Assembly: GCF_008642315.1 (NCBI RefSeq) | Contig: NZ_CP029192.1 | Span: 2,852,001 to 2,916,000, forward strand | DNA length: 64,000 nt | From: Streptomyces venezuelae | Lineage (GTDB): Bacteria; Actinomycetota; Actinomycetes; Streptomycetales; Streptomycetaceae | Direction of reading: 5' to 3' | Shown: positions 38,201-45,995 of the stretch, one piece after another | Numbering within the stretch: position 1 is the first letter of the stretch | Layout of the letters: every line of letters starts with the position of its first letter | Made by a program: the position numbers and the translations under genes | Notes under the pieces: model-generated | What the model was told of the DNA's origin: nothing | Databases searched by the model: none | What the model saw: the letters and a program-made list of their open reading frames with translations, nothing else

Positions 38201-39835
38201 CTCTGTCTCGAGTACGACCAGCTGGGGCGTCGAATCCGACGTACGACCGCTTCCGGAGCGATCACCGCCTGGGAATACGACGCGGCCGGAAACCTGAACG
38301 AGCTGACCGCTTCGGGGCACTCCATCCGCTTCGACCGGGACGCTTCAGGACGAGAGCTGAGCCGCCACATCGACGGCACCGTGACCCTGACTCACACGTT
38401 CGACGAACTCGGTCTTCTCTCCTCCCAGGCCGTGACAGCCGCCGATGGACGCAGCATCCAGCAACGCGCCTACACATACCGGCAGGACGGCTACCCGACC
38501 ACCGTCCAGAACCAGTTGAACGGCACGCAGCATTTCACGCTGGATGCCACGGGACGGGTCACGTCCGTCAAAGGACGCGACTGGCTGGAGCGGTACGCCT
38601 ACGACGACGCAGGCAATCAGGTGGACGCGTACTGGCCTGCCACGCACCCGGGACACGAGGCCACGGGCGGCCGCTCCTATTCCGGCACGCGGCTCACCGG
38701 TGCCGGAAATGTTCACTATGAACATGACGCAGCGGGTCGCATCGTTCTGCGCAGGAAAACCCGGATCTCCCGAAAGCCGGAGATTTGGCGGTACACATGG
38801 GACGCGGAAGACCGGCTGGTTTCCACGACCACTCCGGACGGCACGCACTGGCACTATCAGTACGATCCGCTGGGCCGTCGCAGCTCGAAGCAGCGTCTCG
38901 CCGACGACGGCCACACCGTTCTGGAACAGGTGACATTCACCTGGGACGGATTCGCGCTGTGCGAGCAGACAACGACCGGCCTGGAGCTGCCGAACGCCAT
39001 CTCCGTCACGTGGGATCACCTGGGCCTGCAGCCAGTTGCCCAGCGGGAGCGTGTTGCCGCGCTCGACGCCCCGCAGGACGAGATCGACGCCCGCTTCTTC
39101 GCCATCGTGACCGATCTTGTCGGCAGCCCCACCGAACTCATCGGCGAAAGCGGAGAAATCGCCTGGCGGACACGGAGTACCGTCTGGGGAACAACCTCCT
39201 GGAACGCAGGGGCAACGGCGTATACGCCCCTGCGCTTCCCCGGCCAATACCACGACCCCGAAACAGGGCTGCATTACAACTGTTTCCGGCACTACGACCC
39301 GGAGTCCGGTCGCTATCTGACACCGGACCCGCTCGGCCTCAAACCGGCTCCCAATGCCTTGGCCTACGTCCACAACCCGCATGTCTGGGCCGACCCTCTG
39401 GGCCTGTCCCCGTACTACAGCGAGATCGCCGCCAACGGACAGCGCGGCCCCGCATATGCCGAAGTGACACCCCAGACACTGATCGATGCTCAGAACAATC
39501 TGATCGGAGCTCCCGCAGGGCGGGGTCGACGCTATGCGACTCCGGGCTTTCAGGGCGGCGCGGCCGGCCACTCACGAGGACACCTCATCGGGCAGCAATT
39601 CGGTGGAGACGGCCGAGACATGAGGAACCTGGTCACTCAGAGCGCCACGCAGAACAACGGGCCGATCTCTGACGCCGAGGGCATCATCGCCGACCATGTG
39701 AGGAACAGTGGCAATACGGTTGTCATGAGTGTCACCCCCGAGTACGCCAATGGCGGCGTGGTGCCGAGCCACGTCCTCATCGAAGCCGCCGACGACTACG
39801 GCTGGTCGTTCAGCCGAAGGCTCAGCAACATGTAG
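35225..39835 (+). CDS. RHS-repeat polymorphic toxin with C-terminal nuclease-like domain
   Basis: A 1536-residue protein. Residues 1-230 are a helical, WXG100-like coiled-coil region (FADDVGKVLRDIKGMAG, ADAFTEKFEDAPDKLKKLRKSYE). A hydrophobic block follows at about 240-285. The DUF6531 start is at about 360 (DPVDMATGGMFLPQIDITLPG, read in parts). About 25 YD/RHS repeats come next, then the core end YLTPDPLGL and ADPLGLSP. The variable tip after about residue 1395 has H1453 in GHSRGHLIGQQFGGD and N1468 in NLVTQSATQNN, the pattern of DNA/RNA non-specific endonucleases. ATG 35225 is preceded by GGGGGAAG. The gene is less GC-rich than its neighbours. Confidence 0.9.
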   Translation: MGSHRPSDWHVLDLEKDPTPGDPHRVRSLAKNLHDFADDVGKVLRDIKGMAGDEAILKWVGKTADAFTEKFEDAPDKLKKLRKSYEMAGDALSAYWPELERAQTLADKALVKGREAQADLSSAKSRLSSADSWVERAGKEADKYKDKPGGGKDVPKPDEDKVKAATRNAHSAEKAQKSAQGDVDSAKSALEAAKKMAADARKMREEAAGTAKKKIDEASDAGIPNRKWWEEIGDWVSDNWDTIVAVCKVVVAVVGIIAMIIGGPILAAIVIVAAVIVLADTLNKYAKGQAGLLDVAFAALDCVPGMKGLTTAAKLGKGLKGLKAMGLKGMAQGVKGLGKNAKNMLADSGRGAFDRARNVVRSRGSDPVDMATGGMFLPQIDITLPGALPLTFRRRVASDYRAGWWFGPTWASTVDQRLEVDEEGIVFVTEDGLLLTYPVLRAGDPPALPKSGPRWPLSRLSNGGYRVENPLDGLGHHFGSPVDGLARLELTTDRNGNSISYDYDEYGRPTGLRHSGGYHLKVEVEGGRVTSLGLGNAASDGGDVMVKRFGYDEQGNLAEDVNSSGLALRFTYDERLRVTSWTDRNDRSYSYAYDERDRCTAEGGEAGHLAVTLSYDGTDPRWPDCRVTSLTTAQGAVSRFVVNDRCQVIAEIDPLGGVVGTTYDANHHVVSRTDELGHVTRVSNTAAGLPQTLTRADGSTLRYVYDATANPTAVTLPDGSTWLREYDERGNCTAVTEPSGAVTRYTYDEAGHLVRVTDTLGHERFVQCNAAGLPTETSEPGGDRSVWTYDAFGRPATISDSPGSSTRLTWTTEGQLSQRTAPDGSVESWDYDGEGNCVSYVTPTGAVSRFTYTHFDLPASRTEPDGAHYTFAHDAQLRLTEVVNPQGAKWKYIYDAAGRLTSETDFDGRTLAYTRDAAGRLTSRTNACGQTIHFAYDAVGHVVSRTSDGRTTTFSYGLDDLLGHATNPDGNTLTRLHDSNGQLTSESFDGRSLCLEYDQLGRRIRRTTASGAITAWEYDAAGNLNELTASGHSIRFDRDASGRELSRHIDGTVTLTHTFDELGLLSSQAVTAADGRSIQQRAYTYRQDGYPTTVQNQLNGTQHFTLDATGRVTSVKGRDWLERYAYDDAGNQVDAYWPATHPGHEATGGRSYSGTRLTGAGNVHYEHDAAGRIVLRRKTRISRKPEIWRYTWDAEDRLVSTTTPDGTHWHYQYDPLGRRSSKQRLADDGHTVLEQVTFTWDGFALCEQTTTGLELPNAISVTWDHLGLQPVAQRERVAALDAPQDEIDARFFAIVTDLVGSPTELIGESGEIAWRTRSTVWGTTSWNAGATAYTPLRFPGQYHDPETGLHYNCFRHYDPESGRYLTPDPLGLKPAPNALAYVHNPHVWADPLGLSPYYSEIAANGQRGPAYAEVTPQTLIDAQNNLIGAPAGRGRRYATPGFQGGAAGHSRGHLIGQQFGGDGRDMRNLVTQSATQNNGPISDAEGIIADHVRNSGNTVVMSVTPEYANGGVVPSHVLIEAADDYGWSFSRRLSNM

Positions 39836-39845
39836 GAAGTGCCGC

Positions 39846-40376
39846 ATGAATGACGACATCCGCGCCCTCACCGCCCTCTGCCCGCCCCCCGAGGATCCGA
39901 TCGCCCTGGGCTCCTGTGATGCAGGAAGCCCGGAGGTCGTCGTCCCGTCGGTACACCGCGAGCTGAACCGCCTTTACGGCGTCGGCTGTTTCGATGAGTT
40001 TCTGTGGATCTACGGCTGCGGCGCGGCGAACAGGAACCTGGACATCGGTGACCGCAGCAGAGAGATGCAGAGGATCCTCGGGAGCAAGGAAGCAGGTGCC
40101 CTCCGGGCGCGCTTGGAGCCCTATGGCGTGAACCCCGAGGACCTGGTGCAGTGGGGCACGACGGACAACGGCGACGCGTTGATGTGGATCCCCGCCGGAG
40201 ATCCGGAACAGTGGGATTCGATCTTCGTCTCGGCCGGCCAGCTGTTCTTCGCCACGTCCTCGAAATCCTCCGCGGGAGTGCTGCTCGATCTCCTGACCGG
40301 AACCCTGCGGCTCAACTTCTTCCCGGAGGACTTCCCGTCCGAGGCACCCGAGTTCTCGGAGAACCCGTACGCCTAG
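39846..40376 (+). CDS. SUKH (SMI1/KNR4)-like immunity protein
   Basis: A 176-residue acidic cytoplasmic protein starting ten bases after the RHS toxin stop, with AGGAAG six bases before the ATG. The segments LNRLYGVGCFDEFLWIYGCG and ALMWIPAGDPEQWDSIFVSA match the SMI1/KNR4 (SUKH) pattern common among immunity proteins of polymorphic toxins. Position, spacing and low GC support a role as cognate inhibitor of the nuclease tip. The family call rests on pattern only; a profile search would decide. Confidence 0.75.
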   Translation: MNDDIRALTALCPPPEDPIALGSCDAGSPEVVVPSVHRELNRLYGVGCFDEFLWIYGCGAANRNLDIGDRSREMQRILGSKEAGALRARLEPYGVNPEDLVQWGTTDNGDALMWIPAGDPEQWDSIFVSAGQLFFATSSKSSAGVLLDLLTGTLRLNFFPEDFPSEAPEFSENPYA

Positions 40377-40427
40377 GCGAGCTCCCGTACCCCCGTACCT
40401 TCCCACCAACCCGCAACCTCGTAGAAA

Positions 40428-40466
40428 CACACCGTAGTCACCACCCCCACAGGCGCCTACGGTGTG
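40428..40466 (+). promoter_or_regulatory. Ten-base inverted repeat covering the start of the XRE gene
   Basis: Perfect arms CACACCGTAG (40428-40437) and CTACGGTGTG (40457-40466) enclose 19 bases. The right arm contains the GTG start codon. It could be an autoregulatory operator or an mRNA hairpin that masks the start. Confidence 0.7.
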
Positions 40467-41204
40467 CCCGTGCAACCGAGCCAACCCAGCCAGCCGCCGC
40501 ACCGGGCCCAGCCGCCGCAGCCCACGCCTCCCTTCGACTTTCCCGCCGCCCGGCGTCTTCGGGAAGCGCTCGGGATGGCGCACGGGCATGTCGCCTATGG
40601 GATGCGGGCCAGTTACGGGCTCGCCTATGTCACCGCCGACACCATCGCCGCCTGGGAGCGCGGGCTCTCCTCGCCCACGTCCGCCGAGCTCACCGCGCTC
40701 GCCGCGACGCTGTGGTGTTCGCCGGGGGAGCTGATGGGGGCCGCGCGGACTCTGCGGGAGCACCGGATCGTGCGCGGGCTCGCGCCGGAGGACGTCGCGC
40801 GCGGGGCGGGCGTGGAGATCCAGGCGTATCTGCGGATGGAGGAGACCGACACGTGGCGGGGCAACGAACGGCAGTCCGCCGCCCTCGCCGAGGTGCTCCA
40901 GTTGTCGCCGCCCGACTTCGTGACCGTGACGGGGCGGGCGGAGCAGCTCGCCGAGTTGCTCCGCAGTGCCGTCAGCACCCGCTGGCAGGGGTACGTGCGG
41001 CCCGTCAGCAAGCTGCTGCCCCTGGAGAAGCGGCACGTCGAGGACGTGTTGCGGCAGATGCACGAGGACTATCAGTCACGGATGGCCCGGACCCTGAGCT
41101 GGGGCGGAGGGGCCGGTTCCGATGCGTCCGGGGAAGCCGGGCGGGACTTCCTGGAGCGGATTCTCGAGCACTTCTGGGGGCTGGTGCGCGGCGGACGGGG
41201 GTAA
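40464..41204 (+). CDS. XRE-like helix-turn-helix regulator
   Basis: A 246-residue protein. A Pro/Gln-rich start precedes two helix-turn-helix-like halves: DFPAARRLREALGMAHGHVAYGM with VTADTIAAWERGLSSPTSAELTALA, and LREHRIVRGLAPEDVARGAGVEIQAYLRMEE (read in parts), both of XRE type. A helical C-terminus follows (EDVLRQMHEDYQSRM). I know similar double-HTH proteins only as uncharacterised streptomycete regulators. The GTG start lies inside a ten-base inverted repeat and has no clear Shine-Dalgarno sequence. Its end faces pfkA across 64 bp. Confidence 0.8.
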   Translation: MPVQPSQPSQPPHRAQPPQPTPPFDFPAARRLREALGMAHGHVAYGMRASYGLAYVTADTIAAWERGLSSPTSAELTALAATLWCSPGELMGAARTLREHRIVRGLAPEDVARGAGVEIQAYLRMEETDTWRGNERQSAALAEVLQLSPPDFVTVTGRAEQLAELLRSAVSTRWQGYVRPVSKLLPLEKRHVEDVLRQMHEDYQSRMARTLSWGGGAGSDASGEAGRDFLERILEHFWGLVRGGRG

Positions 41205-41268
41205 AGGGCGAAGGTCGACCCCCTCCCGCCGGGGACCGGGAGGCGGCCAGGGCCTGTGTCGGAAGGCC

Positions 41269-42294
41269 CTAGAAGACCGACTCCGTCTCGTCCATCCGGT
41301 CCTTCGGGACCGTCTTCAGCTCCGTGGTCGCCTCCGCCAGCGGCACCATCGTGATGTCCGTGCCGCGCAGCGCCGTCATCCTGCCGTAGTCGCCGCGGTG
41401 CACCGCCTCCACCGCGTGCCAGCCGAAGCGGGTCGCGAGGACGCGGTCGTACGCCGTGGGGGTGCCGCCGCGCTGGACGTGGCCCAGGATGACCGGCTTG
41501 GCCTCCTTGCCGAGGCGGGACTCCAGCTCGTACGCGAGCGCCGTGCCGATGCCCTGGAAGCGCTCGTGGCCGAACTGGTCGATCGCGCCCTTGCCGTAGT
41601 TCATCGTGCCGTCCTGCGGGTGCGCGCCCTCGGCGACGCAGATCACCGCGAACTTCTTGCCGCGCGAGAACCGCTCCTCGACCATGGCGACCAGGTCGGC
41701 GGGGTCGAAGGAGCGCTCGGGCAGGCAGATGCCGTGCGCGCCGCCGGCCATGCCGGACTCCAGGGCGATCCAGCCCGCGTGGCGGCCCATGACCTCCACG
41801 ACCATCACGCGCTGGTGGGACTCCGCGGTGGTCTTGAGGCGGTCCATCGCCTCCGTGGCCACGCCGACGGCGGTGTCGAAGCCGAAGGTGCGGTCCGTGG
41901 AGGAGATGTCGTTGTCGATGGTCTTGGGGACGCCGACGACCGGTACGCCCGCGTCCGAGAGCATGCGGGCGGCCGTGAGCGTGCCCTCGCCGCCGATCGG
42001 GATGAGCGCGTCGAAGCCGCTGCGCTCGATGAGCTCCTTGGCGTTGTCGCAGGCCGCGCGGAAGCGCGCGCGCTCCAGGCGGGAGGAGCCGAGGATGGTG
42101 CCGCCGCGGGCCAGGATGCCGCTGACGGCATTCAGGTCGAGGGCGCGGTACCGCCCGTCGAGCAGGCCCGCGTAGCCGTCCTCGAAGCCGATGACCTCGT
42201 CGCCGTGGTGCGTCACGGCGCGGTGCACGACCGACCGGATCACTGCGTTGAGGCCGGGGCAGTCGCCGCCCGCGGTGAGAATTCCGATACGCAT
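41269..42294 (-). CDS. pfkA: 6-phosphofructokinase PfkA
   Basis: A 341-residue glycolytic enzyme phosphorylating fructose-6-phosphate. ILTAGGDCPGLNAVIR, PIGGEGTL, PKTIDNDISSTDRTFGFDTA (read in parts), MGRHAGWIALE and LGHVQRGGTPTAYDR are intact. The phosphoryl-donor determinants are mixed: Gly104 (GGEGT), as in ATP enzymes, with Lys124 (PKTIDND), usual in PPi enzymes. This combination fits the actinobacterial group III PFKs, known to use ATP in Streptomyces. The ATG start at 42294 is unambiguous. It is divergent from pta-ackA-pyk, placing upper glycolysis beside acetate and pyruvate metabolism. Confidence 0.94.
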   Translation of the reverse strand: MRIGILTAGGDCPGLNAVIRSVVHRAVTHHGDEVIGFEDGYAGLLDGRYRALDLNAVSGILARGGTILGSSRLERARFRAACDNAKELIERSGFDALIPIGGEGTLTAARMLSDAGVPVVGVPKTIDNDISSTDRTFGFDTAVGVATEAMDRLKTTAESHQRVMVVEVMGRHAGWIALESGMAGGAHGICLPERSFDPADLVAMVEERFSRGKKFAVICVAEGAHPQDGTMNYGKGAIDQFGHERFQGIGTALAYELESRLGKEAKPVILGHVQRGGTPTAYDRVLATRFGWHAVEAVHRGDYGRMTALRGTDITMVPLAEATTELKTVPKDRMDETESVF

Positions 42295-42594
42295 CGCGCT
42301 GTGTCTCCTGCTCGCTGCTGGTACTTGTGAGCCGGTCCGATTGTTCCACGGCCGAAGGGGGGTCGCCGCTCACAGATGTCCGACGGATGTGTGTCCGACA
42401 GCGGGGCGGGGACTTGGACAGGGGCCGTTCGGGGACCTTGGTACCGGGTCGCCGGGCCTTTCGTCCGGCGGGCGACCTAATCAGCCGCAGAGGTATTGTC
42501 AAGAGGACACAGCCGCGATATCGGGTACTTTGTCCGACTCGGGGCGGCGACGAGTCCACCGACCTCGAAGAACTCGAAGAAGGAGAGAGCACGC
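42295..42594. other. 300-bp divergent spacer between pfkA and pta
   Basis: There is no credible gene. It contains a direct repeat ATGTCCGACGGATGTGTGTC (two TGTCCGAC cores about 18 bp apart, near 42376-42400). A/T-richer patches near 42476-42500 and 42520-42535 are likely promoter sites for pta. No clear sigma consensus was identified. Confidence 0.4.
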
Positions 42595-44676
42595 GTGACG
42601 CGCAGCGTGTACGTGACCGGCATCGACCGGGGCGACGGCCGCCAGGTCGTCGAACTGGGAGTCATGGAGCTTCTCACCCGACAGGTCGACCGGGTGGGCG
42701 TCTTCCGGCCACTGGTCCACGACGGCCCCGACCGGCTCTTCGACCTGCTGCGCGCCCGGTACCGGCTCTCGCAGGACGCCGCGTCGGTGTACGGCATGGA
42801 CTACCACGAGGCGTCCGCGCTCCAGGCCGAGCAGGGCACCGACGAACTGGTCTCGCAACTCGTCGACCGGTTCCACCGGGTCGCGAGGGATTATGAAGTC
42901 GTTCTCGTGCTGGGCACGGATTTCGCCGACACCCAGCTGCCGGACGAGCTCGCGCTGAACGCACGGCTCGCCAACGAGTTCGGCGCCTCCGTGCTGCCGG
43001 TGGTCGGCGGCCGGAAGCAGACCGCCGAGTCGGTGCGCGCCGAGACGCGCAACGCCTACCGCGCGTACGACTCGCTCGGCTGCGACGTCCTCGCAATGGT
43101 CACCAACCGGGTCGCCCCCGCCGACCGGGACGAGATCCACGAGCGCCTCGACGCCCGCCTCCCCGTGCCCTGCTACGTGCTGCCGGACGAGGCCGCGCTC
43201 TCCGCGCCGACGGTCGCGCAGATCACCCACGCGCTCGGCGGCCGCGTGCTGCTCGGCGACGACTCGGGGCTCGCGCGCGACGCCCTGGACTTCGTCTTCG
43301 GCGGCGCCATGCTGCCCAACTTCCTGAACGCCCTGACGCCGGGCTGCCTGGTCGTGACCCCCGGCGACCGCGCCGACCTCGTGGTGGGCTCGCTGGCCGC
43401 GCACAGCGCAGGCACCCCGCCCATCGCCGGCGTCCTGCTGACCCTGAACGAGCAGCCCGGCCAGGAGATCCTCACCCTCGCCGACCGGCTCGCCCCCGGC
43501 ACCCCGGTCGTCGCGGTCTCCGGCGGCTCCTTCCCCACCGCGGCCGAGCTCTTCGCGCTGGAGGGGAAGCTGAACGCGGCGACGCCCCGCAAGGCGGAGA
43601 CCGCCCTCGGTCTCTTCGAGCGGTACGTCGACACCGCGGACCTCCTCAAGCGCGTCTCGGCGCCCAGCAGCGACCGCCTCACGCCGATGATGTTCGAGCA
43701 CAAGCTCCTGGAGCGGGCCCGTGCCGACCGGCGCCGCGTCGTGCTGCCCGAGGGCACCGAGGAGCGGGTGCTGCGCGCCGCCGACGTGCTGCTGCGCCGC
43801 CGCGTCTGCGACCTGACCCTGCTCGGCCCGGTCGAGCAGATCCGCAAGAAGGCCGCCGACCTCGGCGTGGACCTCGCCGACTCCGAGCTCATCGACCCGC
43901 AGACCTCCGAGCTGCGGGACCGTTTCGCCGCCGCCTACGCCGAGCTGCGCGCCCACAAGGGCGTCACCGTCGAGCTCGCGTACGACGTGGTGGCCGACGT
44001 GAACTACTTCGGCACGCTGATGGTGCAGGAGGGCCTCGCCGACGGCATGGTGTCCGGCTCCGTGCACTCGACGGCGGCGACCATCCGCCCGGCCTTCGAG
44101 ATCATCAAGACCAAGCCGGACGCCTCCATCGTGAGCTCCGTGTTCTTCATGTGCCTGACCGACAAGGTCCTCGTGTACGGCGACTGCGCGGTCAACCCGG
44201 ACCCGAACGCCCCGCAGCTCGCGGACATCGCCGTGCAGTCGGCGACCACCGCCGAGCAGTTCGGCGTCGAGCCGCGGATCGCGATGCTGTCGTACTCGAC
44301 GGGCACGTCCGGTTCGGGCGCCGACGTCGACAAGGTGCGCGAGGCGACCGAGCTGGTGCGCGAGCAGCGCCCGGACCTGAAGATCGAGGGCCCGATCCAG
44401 TACGACGCCGCGGTGGAGCCGTCGGTCGCGGCCACGAAGCTGCCCGGATCGGACGTCGCCGGCCAGGCCAGCGTGCTGATCTTCCCCGACCTGAACACCG
44501 GCAACAACACGTACAAGGCCGTGCAGCGCTCGGCCGGCGCGATCGCCGTCGGCCCGGTCCTCCAGGGCCTGCGCAAGCCGGTCAACGACCTGTCCCGGGG
44601 CGCGCTCGTCCAGGACATCGTCAACACCGTCGCCATCACGGCGATCCAGTCCCAGGCCCAGGCGCCCACCGCCTGA
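42595..44676 (+). CDS. pta: Phosphate acetyltransferase Pta
   Basis: A 693-residue long-form Pta converting acetyl-CoA and phosphate to acetyl phosphate. The N-terminal P-loop-like AAA domain begins RSVYVTGIDRGDGRQVVELGVME. A central DRTGG-like domain spans about residues 210-330. The C-terminal catalytic PTA_PTB domain starts near LTPMMFEHKLLERARADRRRVVLPEGTEERVLRAADVL (read in parts) and ends NDLSRGALVQDIVNTVAITA. GTG 42595 is chosen because AGGAG lies nine bases upstream and the fold begins there. ackA follows after 28 bp. Confidence 0.95.
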   Translation: MTRSVYVTGIDRGDGRQVVELGVMELLTRQVDRVGVFRPLVHDGPDRLFDLLRARYRLSQDAASVYGMDYHEASALQAEQGTDELVSQLVDRFHRVARDYEVVLVLGTDFADTQLPDELALNARLANEFGASVLPVVGGRKQTAESVRAETRNAYRAYDSLGCDVLAMVTNRVAPADRDEIHERLDARLPVPCYVLPDEAALSAPTVAQITHALGGRVLLGDDSGLARDALDFVFGGAMLPNFLNALTPGCLVVTPGDRADLVVGSLAAHSAGTPPIAGVLLTLNEQPGQEILTLADRLAPGTPVVAVSGGSFPTAAELFALEGKLNAATPRKAETALGLFERYVDTADLLKRVSAPSSDRLTPMMFEHKLLERARADRRRVVLPEGTEERVLRAADVLLRRRVCDLTLLGPVEQIRKKAADLGVDLADSELIDPQTSELRDRFAAAYAELRAHKGVTVELAYDVVADVNYFGTLMVQEGLADGMVSGSVHSTAATIRPAFEIIKTKPDASIVSSVFFMCLTDKVLVYGDCAVNPDPNAPQLADIAVQSATTAEQFGVEPRIAMLSYSTGTSGSGADVDKVREATELVREQRPDLKIEGPIQYDAAVEPSVAATKLPGSDVAGQASVLIFPDLNTGNNTYKAVQRSAGAIAVGPVLQGLRKPVNDLSRGALVQDIVNTVAITAIQSQAQAPTA

Positions 44677-44704
44677 CCACCCCCCACAGAAAGCGCCTCC
44701 ATCA

Positions 44705-45922
44705 GTGACCGCCACGCGCGTACTCGTCCTCAACTCCGGCTCGTCGTCGGTGAAGTACCAGCTCCTCGACATGCGGGACAGCTCGCGGCTCGCCGTGGGC
44801 CTGGTCGAGCGGATCGGTGAGGAGACCTCCCGGCTCAAGCACACCCCGCTGACCGGCGGCGGCGCCGAGCCCCGCGAGCGCGAGGAGCCGATAGCCGATC
44901 ACGAGCAGGCGCTGCGGGCCGTCGCCGACGAGCTGTCCGCGGACGGGCTCGGCCTGGACTCCCCCGAGCTCGCCGCGATCGGCCACCGCGTGGTGCACGG
45001 CGGTCTGAAGTTCACCGAGCCGACGGTGATCGACGACGCGGTCCTCAAGGAGATCGAGCGCCTGGTCCCGGTGGCTCCGCTGCACAACCCGGCGAACATC
45101 ACCGGCATCCGCACCGCCCAGGCGCTCCGTCCCGACCTGCCGCAGGTCGCCGTCTTCGACACCGCGTTCCACACGACGATGCCGGAGTCCGCGGCGCGCT
45201 ACGCGATGGACGTGAAGACCGCCGACGAGCACCGCGTGCGGCGCTACGGCTTCCACGGCACGTCCCACGCGTACGTCTCGCGCAAGACCGCGGCGCTGCT
45301 CGGCAGGGCGCCCGAGGACGTCAACGTCATCGTGCTGCACCTGGGCAACGGCGCCTCGGCGAGCGCGGTGCGGGGCGGGAAGTGCGTGGACACATCCATG
45401 GGGCTCACGCCGCTGGAGGGGCTCGTGATGGGTACCCGTTCCGGTGACATGGATCCGGCGGTGATCTTCCATCTCGCCCGGGTCGGCGGAATGTCCATCG
45501 ACGAGATCGACATTCTGCTCAACAAGAAGAGCGGTCTGATCGGTCTCTGCGGCGACAACGACATGCGGGAGATCAGGCGCCGTATAGACGCCGGTGACGA
45601 AGAGGCGGCTCTCGCCTTCGACATCTACATCCACCGTTTGAAGAAGTACATCGGCGCTTATTACGCGGTGCTCGGCCGGGTGGACGCCATCGCGTTCACC
45701 GCCGGGGTCGGCGAGAACGCCGCTCCGGTGCGGGAAGCCGCGGTGGCGGGCCTGGAGGAGCTGGGTCTCGCGGTGGACGGCGCACTCAATTCCGTACGTT
45801 CCGACGAAGCCCGTCTCATTTCGCCGGAGTACGCGCGCGTGGCCGTCGCCGTGGTGCCCACCGACGAAGAACTGGAGATCGCCGATCAGACGTATGCATT
45901 GGTCAGTGACCGCAACGCCTGA
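44705..45922 (+). CDS. ackA: Acetate kinase AckA
   Basis: A 405-residue acetokinase interconverting acetyl phosphate + ADP and acetate + ATP. VLVLNSGSSSVKYQL is the N-terminal signature. RRYGFHGTSHAYVS, HLGNGASASAVRGGKCVDTSMGLTPLEGL (read in parts), GTRSGDMDP and FTAGVGENAAPVRE are the second set of ASKHA motifs. The GTG start follows pta by 28 bp, and pyk follows by 73 bp. The arrangement makes an acetate-overflow and substrate-level ATP block. Confidence 0.96.
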   Translation: MTATRVLVLNSGSSSVKYQLLDMRDSSRLAVGLVERIGEETSRLKHTPLTGGGAEPREREEPIADHEQALRAVADELSADGLGLDSPELAAIGHRVVHGGLKFTEPTVIDDAVLKEIERLVPVAPLHNPANITGIRTAQALRPDLPQVAVFDTAFHTTMPESAARYAMDVKTADEHRVRRYGFHGTSHAYVSRKTAALLGRAPEDVNVIVLHLGNGASASAVRGGKCVDTSMGLTPLEGLVMGTRSGDMDPAVIFHLARVGGMSIDEIDILLNKKSGLIGLCGDNDMREIRRRIDAGDEEAALAFDIYIHRLKKYIGAYYAVLGRVDAIAFTAGVGENAAPVREAAVAGLEELGLAVDGALNSVRSDEARLISPEYARVAVAVVPTDEELEIADQTYALVSDRNA

Positions 45923-45954
45923 GCGCCCGTCCGCCCATTTGTAGATTCCACCAG

Positions 45955-45968
45955 ACGGAATATTCCGT
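45955..45968. promoter_or_regulatory. 14-bp palindrome and candidate pyk promoter
   Basis: The perfect palindrome ACGGAATATTCCGT lies 27 bp before the pyk ATG. TAGGAT at 45984-45989 could be a -10 hexamer or supply the AGGA ribosome site. The palindrome position suits a repressor of an internal pyk promoter. Confidence 0.5.
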
Positions 45969-45995
45969 AGCGAAACAAACCGATAGGATCGCCCC

